Shown here one piece after another: positions 7,433 to 15,400 of a stretch of DNA of 22,960 bases. Source of the stretch: a virus. The translations under genes were made by a program, and so were the position numbers. The stretch spans positions 1-22,960 of the IMG/VR virus record IMGVR_UViG_3300034062_001424. The stretch is one strand, 5' to 3'. The notes beneath the pieces were generated by a model, which saw only the letters and a list, made by a program, of their open reading frames with translations, searched no databases and had not been told where the DNA came from. Each line of letters opens with the position of its first letter. Position 1 is the stretch's first letter.

Positions 7433-8001
7433 TTGGCCGTACTCGCCTGCCCACTCCCACGATTGAGTATAACTACGAATGGGGCAATCAGCTTACGCGA
7501 GCGATTGACCAGAACCTTGATCGGACGTTCTTGGGATTCCCCAACTACGCTGAGGCAAGTGGGTTCTATGGGTCTTTCTTCGACACGACGACCCAGACTG
7601 CGGCGGCGATCAACACGCCATATGCGATGCAACTCAACACGACTGCTGAGTCTAATCAGGTTGCAGTCGTGAGTGGGTCTCGCATCACGTTCAAGAATCG
7701 TGGAACATATAACGTTCAGTTCTCGGCCCAGTTGGACCAGACTTCAGGCGCGAGCCACAACATCTACATATGGCTCAGGAAAAATGGAGTTGATGTGCCG
7801 AACTCTTCTTCCATTGTAGCTGTTCAGGGCACGACGGCTGAACTTGTGGCCGCTTGGAACTTCATCATTAGTGTTCTGGGCGGCGACTATGTTGAAATCA
7901 TGTGGGCAGTCAGCAACACGAACGTACAGATCGTGGCTGCCCCGGCGAACGCTTTCTCGCCAGCGATTCCGTCTGTTATAGTTACCGTAGTGTCGGTTTA
8001 A
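7429..8001 (+). CDS. C1q/TNF-like jelly-roll tail protein
   Basis: A 190-residue protein using the ATG at 7429, which overlaps the upstream TGA by four bases (ATGA). A more upstream in-frame ATG at 7381 was rejected because it would overlap the previous gene by 52 bases. The N-terminus (MIGRTRLPTPTIEYNYEWG) is a probable virion-attachment segment. Residues about 60-185 form a jelly roll: ITFKNRGTYNVQFSAQLDQ, HNIYIWLRKNGVDVPNSS, TAELVAAWNFIISVLGGDYV and EIMWAVSNTNVQI. This subtype is widespread in phage tail proteins. A receptor-binding or accessory-tip role is inferred. It is unlike the C1q protein at 823-1452 in its N-terminus and loops. Confidence 0.8.
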   Translation: MIGRTRLPTPTIEYNYEWGNQLTRAIDQNLDRTFLGFPNYAEASGFYGSFFDTTTQTAAAINTPYAMQLNTTAESNQVAVVSGSRITFKNRGTYNVQFSAQLDQTSGASHNIYIWLRKNGVDVPNSSSIVAVQGTTAELVAAWNFIISVLGGDYVEIMWAVSNTNVQIVAAPANAFSPAIPSVIVTVVSV

Positions 8002-8011
8002 GGACAGCCTC

Positions 8012-9295
8012 ATGCGCGACGCAGCCCGGACTCTAGCCAGCTACGGACGGAACGGCGACGACATGCTGGTGCATGTCAGCCGCAAGGAGCTTGAGGGGAT
8101 CCGAGCCCTGACGGGTCGGGACTTCACGCGCAATCCAGACACGGGCCTGCCGGAAGCCTTCAACTTTGCCAGCCTCCTGCCTATCGCGGCAGGCATTGCA
8201 GGCACGGTCCTCAGCGGCGGCAACGTGGGCGTCGGCGCGCTGGCCTCTGGTGCTGCGTCTGCGGCAAAGACGGCAGCGCAGGGCGGTTCTGCCCAGGACG
8301 CACTGACGCAAGGTCTAATCAGCGGCGCGACCTCCTATGCTGGCGGTCAGCTTCTGTCTGGTGTTGGCGATACTGTGGCTCAAGCCACCCAAACTGCGAC
8401 TACCGGCCTTGGGGAATCTGCCATTCAAGGGGCCGGAAGCTCGATGGCTGCTGCGCCAACTGGCGCAGCCGCAGCTTCAGTTCCCGGCCCAACTGCCGAT
8501 GTCGGCTCGTTTGGTGTCGTGCCTGCGCCAGCCCCCTTTGGTGGCGGGGCTGAGGTAGTCCAGCCGCCAGGGTTGATGGATCGCATGGCAACGAGCGCCT
8601 CTAACTTCGGCACGCGGCTGTCCAACATCGCGAGCGATCCTGGGGCAGCAATCTCCAAGATTGGCGAGAACATCTCCAACAATAAGTTCTCTGCCCTTAT
8701 CGCTGGTGGCGGCATGCTCTCCCAGGCCAACGATATGTTTGGCAATCAGCGCAGGATGCCGGGCGAGCCTGAATACGACCCGAACAAGTATCCTGAGCAG
8801 TTCCCCACCACTCCGCGCAGCTTCACTCCACCGCCTGCTGGCTATCGCCCTGGCGCTGGCCCTGAGTACCGCTACTTCGCTGAGGGCGGCTTGGCCTCTG
8901 TCCGCAAGGACGAAGGCTATACAGCCAACGTGATGAACGAGGCGAAGGCCGCGCTTCTTGGCGAGCATCCCCGCCCGCGTGAGGCGATTGCCCGCTTCAG
9001 GGAAGCCTTTGGCGACGAAGCCCTGAACCTCCTACGCGACCGTATCTCGCCGGGCCGGGTGCGTGGGGCTGGCGGCGGCATGGATGATCTCGTTCCGGGC
9101 AGCATCGAGGGCCGACAGAAGGTTCGCCTTGCGGACGGTGAGTTCGTGGTGCCTGCCGATGTCGTGTCTGGTTTGGGCGACGGCTCTACCGACCAGGGCG
9201 TTCGCAAGCTGCACGGTCTTATGGACAAGGTGCGCCAGCAGCGGACGGGCATGAAGGCTCAGCCCAAGGCGATTGGCGGAAAGATCACCCTGTGA
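8012..9295 (+). CDS. Internal virion / ejection protein A
   Basis: A 427-residue protein; an AAGGA site lies 8 bases before the ATG. The N-terminus (SYGRNGDDMLVHVSRKEL, then TGRDFTRNPDTGLPEAFN) belongs to a recognisable family encoded next to podovirus tail genes. Residues 53-200 are Gly/Ala-rich with long hydrophobic stretches (LLPIAAGIAGTVLSGGNVGV), suggesting membrane interaction. Residues 240-285 are Pro-rich. The C-terminus contains AEGGLASVRK, then MDDLVPGSIEGRQKVRLADG and EFVVPADVVSGLGDGSTDQG, the most conserved part of the family. By position it is the first of the proteins expected to leave the virion with the DNA. That role is inferred from gene order; no enzyme motif is visible. 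Confidence 0.75.
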   Translation: MRDAARTLASYGRNGDDMLVHVSRKELEGIRALTGRDFTRNPDTGLPEAFNFASLLPIAAGIAGTVLSGGNVGVGALASGAASAAKTAAQGGSAQDALTQGLISGATSYAGGQLLSGVGDTVAQATQTATTGLGESAIQGAGSSMAAAPTGAAAASVPGPTADVGSFGVVPAPAPFGGGAEVVQPPGLMDRMATSASNFGTRLSNIASDPGAAISKIGENISNNKFSALIAGGGMLSQANDMFGNQRRMPGEPEYDPNKYPEQFPTTPRSFTPPPAGYRPGAGPEYRYFAEGGLASVRKDEGYTANVMNEAKAALLGEHPRPREAIARFREAFGDEALNLLRDRISPGRVRGAGGGMDDLVPGSIEGRQKVRLADGEFVVPADVVSGLGDGSTDQGVRKLHGLMDKVRQQRTGMKAQPKAIGGKITL

Positions 9296-9705
9296 ATGTG
9301 AGCTTGGTCCCAGCGGATCACGTTGACGCTGTCTGGGATTCGGTGAAAGTCTTTCTCATTCCTGCCGTTAGGGTGACTAACGGTAGGTATATGCTCTACG
9401 ATGTGTATGCTGCCCTCAAGGCAGGGGACATGCAGCTTTGGATTGCGTTCGATGATGAGCGGGAGATCCTTGGCTGCGAGGTGACGAGGGTTACAGACTA
9501 CCCGTCGCGCCGGGTTCTTACTTCCCTGTTCACTGGGGGCAGAAATATCCACGCCTGGAAGCACCAGATGATGGGCGTCATGGTCCGGTGGGCAGAAGAT
9601 AACCAATGCACGGCCATCGAGGGCTATGGTAGAAAAGGCTGGCTCAAGATGCTGGATGCCTACGGGGTGAAACAGACCCTCATCCTGTTCGAGAAGGATA
9701 TCTGA
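9292..9705 (+). CDS. GNAT-like small protein within the ejection block
   Basis: A 137-residue protein. The GTG start at 9292 overlaps the upstream TGA (GTGA), indicating coupled translation. The layout resembles an acetyltransferase (GNAT) fold: an N-terminal helix (ADHVDAVWDSVKVFLIPA), a strand pair (MQLWIAFDDEREILGCEVTR), a long helix (WKHQMMGVMVRWAEDNQC) and a late IEGYGRKGWLKMLDAYGVK segment followed by a final strand. Similar proteins with a GR.GW motif occur in the same position in related phage genomes. I see no clear classical Q/RxxGxG/A acetyl-CoA loop, so catalytic activity is uncertain. It may instead be a virion or chaperone-like component. Confidence 0.65.
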   Translation: MNVSLVPADHVDAVWDSVKVFLIPAVRVTNGRYMLYDVYAALKAGDMQLWIAFDDEREILGCEVTRVTDYPSRRVLTSLFTGGRNIHAWKHQMMGVMVRWAEDNQCTAIEGYGRKGWLKMLDAYGVKQTLILFEKDI

Positions 9706-9706
9706 G

Positions 9707-10678
9707 ATGGGCGGCGGCGGCGGCGGGCAGCCAACTCAAAGCACCACCTACACCTCGAACCTTCCCGAGTACGCTCGTCCATACTTCGAGCGCATGATGG
9801 GCAGGGCTGAGGCTGAGAGCAATCAGCCCTACGTTCCATACGGCGGGCAGCGTATCGCTGGCTTCACTCCAGACACGCAGACCGGCTTTGGCATCACGCG
9901 AGACGTAGCTGCGCGAGGCACGCCTGAGCTTGACGCGGCGGGTGGGATCCTGGGCGCGTCTGCGATGCGTGGCCTTGGCGCGAGCGGCTACACGTCGAAT
10001 CCAATCCAGCAGCAGGCGTTCGGGCAGGAGCAGGCCCAGAGCTATATGTCGCCCTACATGAACGAAGTCCTGGCGCGCCAGAAGGCTGCCGCCGTTCAGG
10101 ACTTTGAAGAGGGGCGACCGAAGCGCGAGACAGAGGCCATTCGATCTGGGGCTTTCGGTGGCTATCGCTCTGCCATTCAGGAGGGCGTGGCGCAGCGTGG
10201 CCTAGGACAGCGGCTGTCTGATATCGAGGCGGCTGGCCGCCAGAAGGCATTCGAGAACGCGCAGGCCCAGTTCGAGCGTGATCGTGCTGCGTCGATGTCT
10301 GCTCAGGGCACGACCGAGCAGCAGCGCCTGCAAGCTGCCCAGTATGGTTTGGCTGGGGCAGGACTTGGTCTCCAGGCCGGTGCCGAGCTTGGCCGTACTG
10401 GCGCGATGCGCCAGGGTCTGACGCTTCAGCAGGCTGAGGCTCTTCAGAAGCAGGGCGGTGCCCAGCAGCAGCAGGCCCAGCGTGAGCTTGATCTTGGCTA
10501 CGAAGACTTCCTTCGCCAGCGCGAAGCGGAGCGTGGCAACATCAACTTCATGTCGAGCATTCTGCGGGGTATCCCCGTGCAGCCGACACAGGTCCGCAGC
10601 ACCTACGACAATCCCAACCCGCTGGCTCAGTTTGGCGGTCTGGGCATTGCTGGCCTTGGCCTGCTGCGTAGCCAATAG
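9707..10678 (+). CDS. Internal virion / ejection protein B
   Basis: A 323-residue, mostly helical, Gln/Ala-rich protein starting at an ATG one base after the upstream stop, with AAGGA 9 bases before. The start is glycine-rich (MGGGGGGQP), followed by LPEYARPYFERMMGRAEAES and PYGGQRIAGFTPDTQTGFGI. Further on are QSYMSPYMNEVLARQKAAA, RSGAFGGYRSAIQEGVAQRG and a long coiled-coil-like stretch (QKAFENAQAQFERDRAA to LQKQGGAQQQQAQRELDLG). The final residues are hydrophobic (FGGLGIAGLGLLRSQ). This family occurs in many podovirus-like genomes directly before giant ejection proteins. The expected role is in the internal core or in the trans-envelope channel, by analogy with T7 internal proteins; this is inference. 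Confidence 0.75.
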   Translation: MGGGGGGQPTQSTTYTSNLPEYARPYFERMMGRAEAESNQPYVPYGGQRIAGFTPDTQTGFGITRDVAARGTPELDAAGGILGASAMRGLGASGYTSNPIQQQAFGQEQAQSYMSPYMNEVLARQKAAAVQDFEEGRPKRETEAIRSGAFGGYRSAIQEGVAQRGLGQRLSDIEAAGRQKAFENAQAQFERDRAASMSAQGTTEQQRLQAAQYGLAGAGLGLQAGAELGRTGAMRQGLTLQQAEALQKQGGAQQQQAQRELDLGYEDFLRQREAERGNINFMSSILRGIPVQPTQVRSTYDNPNPLAQFGGLGIAGLGLLRSQ

Positions 10679-10687
10679 GGGCTCTAG

Positions 10688-12427
10688 ATGAACCTTCTCC
10701 GCATCCAGGACGCCCTCAAGAACGCCTCTGACCAGCAGCTTATGGCGCTGATGCAGGCTCCCGACAGCACTGCGCCGTCGTATCTGGTGCTGTCTGAGAT
10801 CCGCCGCCGCAAGGATATGCGCGCGAAGCAGGCCCCGCAGGAGGGCTCCAATCGCACTGTGGCAGAAGACCTTACTGCCCCGCAGGAGCCTGTTGGTATT
10901 CAGGGCCTACAGGGTCAGGACTCGATTGACCCGGACGGCGTTGATGCCGCCGATGGCGGCGTGCAGGGCATGGCTGCTGGCGGGCTGGCGTCTCTACGTC
11001 GCTATCGAGATGGCGGCGTTGTGCGGATGCAAGTCGGTGGATCGCCGCCGACCTCTCCATTGATCCCTATGGGCGCGGATCTGGAGCGCGATTTGGCCCA
11101 GCGAGCAGCCGCAGCCCAGAGAGAAGGAGCCGCTCAAAGGGCGGCTTCTGCCAACCAGAGTCAGTCTCGTTTTGTCACTGACGCTATGGCTGACGTTCGC
11201 GCCCAGATTGAAGCTGGGGTGCCTGTGCAGGACGCGATTAACTCCACGCTGAACGCTCCAAGCTATCGGGGTCGAGTCACCCGAGAGCAGCTTCCTCTGT
11301 CTATATTCAACCCCCCTTCTCCCAACATAAACATCGACCCCGAGCCGGGCTTCGGGGAAATCAATGCTGGTGCCGGGTATGGTGAGGCGTTCGGCAACGA
11401 GCCTGGGCCGTCTGGCATTCAATACGACTCTCCAATTGGACCTGAGCGTCCAGCCCAGAGAGGCGGTCAGCAGGGACAACCGGGCCAGGGCCAGCAGGGT
11501 CAGGGTCAGCCTCGCCCCGCTGGTGGCGGCGGTGGTGGTGGCGGCGCGCCAGCAGGGGCAGGCGGTGCCGAAGCTGGCCTGCCGACGATGGCAGACATCT
11601 ACCGCCAGAACCAAGGTCTGTTCGCAGACGGCATTGCCGCTCTTCGTGAGCGGGCTCAGCAGGAGCGCGTCGATCCTGCCGCCCGTCGCAACGAGGCTGT
11701 GAACATGGCTCTGATCGAGGCTGGCCTTCGTATCGCTGGCTCTCGCAACCCGAGCCTTGTTGGTGCGATTGGTGAAGGCGCTCTGCCTGCGGTCCAGTCC
11801 TACGGCCAGCAGCTTGGTCAGATCCGTGCCGAGCAGCGCGAGGCTCGTCGCGACGAACTGGAACTGGCGAAGCAGGAGCTTAACCGTCAGTTCGCTGTGG
11901 GTCAGATCAGCGCCACCGAGTACCGCACTCGGATGGACAACATCACCCGCACGAACATTGCAGACCGCCAAGAGCGGGCGGCGAGCGCGCGGGCTGCTGA
12001 AGCGGAGAACAGGCTCGACCAGCGCGCTCAGATTCAAGCCAGACTCCAGGCCGATGATCTTCGTCGTCGCGGCTACTACACGCCGGAGGAGTTTGCTGCC
12101 CTCAGCCCGCAACAGCAGGCTTTGGTTCGTGAGCAGCGCTCTATGGGTCGCCCTGCTGACACGGCTGGCGCAGGCACGGTTCTCAATGCAACTGTCGCGG
12201 AGATCGGTCGCATCCGGACTGAGATGGACGCTGACCCCGCGCCAAGGCCGACGAGTTCTGGGTATGCAGAATGGCAGCGCCGAGATACCGAGCGTAGAGA
12301 GCGCCTCCGTCAAGCCGAACAGCGCCGCAATCTCTATGAAAGCATTGTGGTCGGGGGGCGGGCTCCGGGCGGGGGCACTGCACCCGGCGGCGGTCAGGGT
12401 TCCGGCATCTCTCAGTTTGGTGGGTAA
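10688..12427 (+). CDS. Internal virion / ejection protein C
   Basis: A 579-residue protein with AGGGG 7 bases before its ATG. The N-terminus (RIQDALKNASDQQLMALMQ, then PSYLVLSEIRRRKDMR) is a conserved entry segment of this family. Next comes MAAGGLASLRRYRDGG, related to a motif in protein A. The middle (residues 230-300) is a low-complexity Gly/Pro/Gln linker including a run of seven or more glycines. The C-terminal half is helical and highly charged (GQLGQIRAEQREARRDELEL, then KQELNRQFAVGQISATEYRT). An AIGEGALPAVQSYGQQLG segment precedes this helix, as in related phage proteins. It is probably a long internal protein released with the DNA. No catalytic motif is visible. Confidence 0.75.
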   Translation: MNLLRIQDALKNASDQQLMALMQAPDSTAPSYLVLSEIRRRKDMRAKQAPQEGSNRTVAEDLTAPQEPVGIQGLQGQDSIDPDGVDAADGGVQGMAAGGLASLRRYRDGGVVRMQVGGSPPTSPLIPMGADLERDLAQRAAAAQREGAAQRAASANQSQSRFVTDAMADVRAQIEAGVPVQDAINSTLNAPSYRGRVTREQLPLSIFNPPSPNINIDPEPGFGEINAGAGYGEAFGNEPGPSGIQYDSPIGPERPAQRGGQQGQPGQGQQGQGQPRPAGGGGGGGGAPAGAGGAEAGLPTMADIYRQNQGLFADGIAALRERAQQERVDPAARRNEAVNMALIEAGLRIAGSRNPSLVGAIGEGALPAVQSYGQQLGQIRAEQREARRDELELAKQELNRQFAVGQISATEYRTRMDNITRTNIADRQERAASARAAEAENRLDQRAQIQARLQADDLRRRGYYTPEEFAALSPQQQALVREQRSMGRPADTAGAGTVLNATVAEIGRIRTEMDADPAPRPTSSGYAEWQRRDTERRERLRQAEQRRNLYESIVVGGRAPGGGTAPGGGQGSGISQFGG

Positions 12428-12432
12428 TCCGC

Positions 12433-15400
12433 ATGTCGTTTGATGTGGACGGTGCAAGGCGGGCTGGCTACTCGGACAAGGACATTGCCGAGTATCTAGC
12501 CCCTCGCAGGAACTTCAACATCGGAGGGGCGCGTGAGGCCGGATACTCTGATGCTGACATCGTCTCCTACTTGATGAGCAGGCCCGCTCCGGCGGGTCGA
12601 GAAACTGTTGCCCCCACTCAAGTTACTGAGGCTCCCGCTCAGCGAGCGCCCACTCCGGAACGTGGCTTCTTCGGCGGCATCGCTTCTCTAGCTGGCGACA
12701 CTGGTGCGTCTATCGTCACAGGCGCTGGTAGCGCCCTGTCTGGTATCGGCGGCTTGGGCGGCGTTGCTGGCCTTGGCTACGACAACATGCTGTCTCGCGC
12801 TGGCCGTCGAGTCTCCGAGTTCGGTGAGGGGCTCATGTCCCCCGAGCTTGTCGAGAAGCGGCAGGCTCTCTCTCGCGCCATTCAGGACGCCGAGTCCCAG
12901 GGTCTAGTTGGCGAAGCGCGTGCCGCGCTCTCCACCCTGGCGTCGAACCCCAGCCTGCTCTTCTCTATGGCGATTGAGCAGATCCCCGCCTTCGTGCTGT
13001 CTGGTGGCGTCGGCAGGGGCGCGTCTGCGATTGGTCAGGTGGCAGCACGTCGTGCTGCGGTTGGCGGTGGCGAGGCTGCTGAGCAGGCCGTCCTCCAGGC
13101 TGGTCAGCGCGCTGGTCAGGTTGCCGCTGTCGGCACTGCCGCTGGCTTGCAGGGTGGTAGCGTTGCTGAGGAGACGTATCAGGATGTGATGCGTCTGCCG
13201 GGCGAGACGCTTCAGCGCAGCCCTGTCTATCAAGAACTCCTGCGGAGCATGTCTCCGGACGAGGCTCGCGCCACCATTGCTGATCGTGCTGCCCGCGAAG
13301 CTGGTGTTCTTAGTGGCGGCATCTCTGTCGGCGCGATGGCCCTCATGCCGTCGAGCGCAGAGCGAGCTTTGTTTTCTCGTGGCGTGTCTCAAAGCGCGAT
13401 CCGTCGTGCGCTTGGCGTTGGTACTGCCGAAGCCGGGTCTGAGGCCATCGAGGAAGGCGGCGGTCAGTTCGCACAGAACCTTGCCATTCAGCGCCGGGCT
13501 GATGAGCAGCGCAGTCTAACGCAGGGTGTTGGCGGTGCGGCTGCTACGGGCGCTGTGCTTGGCGGCATCATGGGTGGTGGTATTGGCGCGATCCAGCGTC
13601 CTCCCATCCCTCCCTCCACCGAGCCGGGCGCTGGCAATCTTCCGTCCGATCTGCGTGGCGCTATCGAAGACTATGTGGCGAACCGCGAACCTATGACTGA
13701 GGGGCAGAATCTTCTGCCTCGTGAGCTTCCCGTCGTTGATACGCCGGTCGGCAACCTCACCGTGTCTCAGGCCATCCGCTACTTTGAGCGTCGGTTTCCT
13801 GAGCTTGCTAGCCTGGACGACGTTCAGGAGAAGATTCGTGTAGGCCAAACCCTTCTTGCCAGGGAGCAGGAGGGTCGTGCTGCTGGTCGGCAGGGTGTGG
13901 AGGAGGGCCGCTACCGCAGGGAGATTGCCACCAGCCCTGAAACGGCAGAGGCTTTCCGTCTCGCAGATATACAGGCTCGCAATCGTCCAGTCGTTAACGA
14001 AGAGACGATCCGCCGCAATCTCGAAGCCTCAGATCTTGAGCTTGATCGGCTTCTCGTCGCCAAGGAATACGAGACACAGAGGCTGGCCGCTGCCACCAGC
14101 GGCGGCAGAGTTGATGCTATGGCTCGTGAGTCCGCTCAGTCTAACCTCAATCAGCTTAACCAACTGATCGCAGCGCAAGAGCAGGCTCGCAGGGAGATTT
14201 CTGCCCAGCTTCCCACCACTGAAAGGGAGGCTCCTTACGCTGGTGGACGCCGGGCTGAGGCTGAGAAGGCGTTTGCTGAGGCCGAAATCCAACAGAGGCA
14301 GGGCGCTGTTCCCAGCGTTGACGTTCTTCGTCGGGATCTAGCTGCGGCTGAGGATCAGCTTAAGCGTCTGATGGACGCGCGCGATGACGCGAACAAGCGC
14401 CTCAAGAAGATCGAGAAGGCCAAGGTTCTAGACGCTCCAGCCAGGGAAGCCACGCAGGCTGAGATCGCCAATCTTGACGATCTGATCGCCGGGCGTGAGG
14501 CAATTCGTCGTTCCATCGTGAACTCGATGCCTGCCACCGAGCGCGACATCACTGCTCGCGAGAACCTTCGCACCCAGGCTGGTGAAGCCTTCGGTGTGGC
14601 ACAGGGAATGAGAGATAACCTGGAGCGGCAGCAGCAGGCTCCTGGCATTGAGATCCCTTCCGGCTCTGGCGTTCCCGACACGATCCCTCAGCAGACGGAC
14701 GACACCCGCGCTGGCGCGCCGCAGATCACAGGCCAGCGTTACCTTCTGAACCCCGTCTATAATGCACGGGGCGAAATTGAGAATGGCGAACAGGTTCTCG
14801 ACATTCTGCCATCCGATAACTTCGGGAAGGTCCTGGCGGTTGTCGAGCGCCAGAGAGGCAACATCACTGAGCAAGTCCCCGTCGAGACTACGATGGACGA
14901 GCTTGTGCAGATGCCTATCCGCGAGACTGCTCGCGCGACGCAGGAGTCCATTGGCGCTGGTGTCGCTCCTCCGCGTGGCGTTGGCTCTGACATTCAGCCT
15001 CGTCGTGCCACTAGCCGTCAGACGCCGCAGGCTTCCGCTCGTGCTGCTGGGGCAGAACAGACTGCACCACAGGTAGAGGCCGAGCCGAGCGCCGCTGACG
15101 CTCGCGCGTCTCGTCGTATTGCTGCCCTGAACAGGATCAATGCTCTCTATCTAGACAAGCTCAAGGGCATGGGTGTCCAGGGCCGTCTGATCCGCAACGC
15201 CGTCGTTGATGCGCTGAAGAACCGCACGATGTCGGCGGGGGAAGTGTATGGTTCCTTCATTGCGGCTGACCGACTTGCTGGCCTTCTGCCTGCTGGTGCG
15301 AACCACCGCATTCAGTTCGTCAAACAGCTTCTGCCCACAAAGGAACTCGCAGAGGCCATCGCCCGTAGTGGAGGTGACCCGACGAAGGAATTGCAGGGTC

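Noticed and set aside
11978-11992. AASAR in ejection protein C as a sixth processing motif
   Set aside because: It lies inside a predicted long helix (ERAASARAAEAE), lacks the leading Gln/Glu, and Ala/Arg-rich helices would give it by chance.
10994-12457. 487-codon open frame on the minus strand
   Set aside because: It is antisense to ejection protein C. The long opening comes from GC-rich codon bias and low-complexity sequence; it has no plausible ribosome site or domain.
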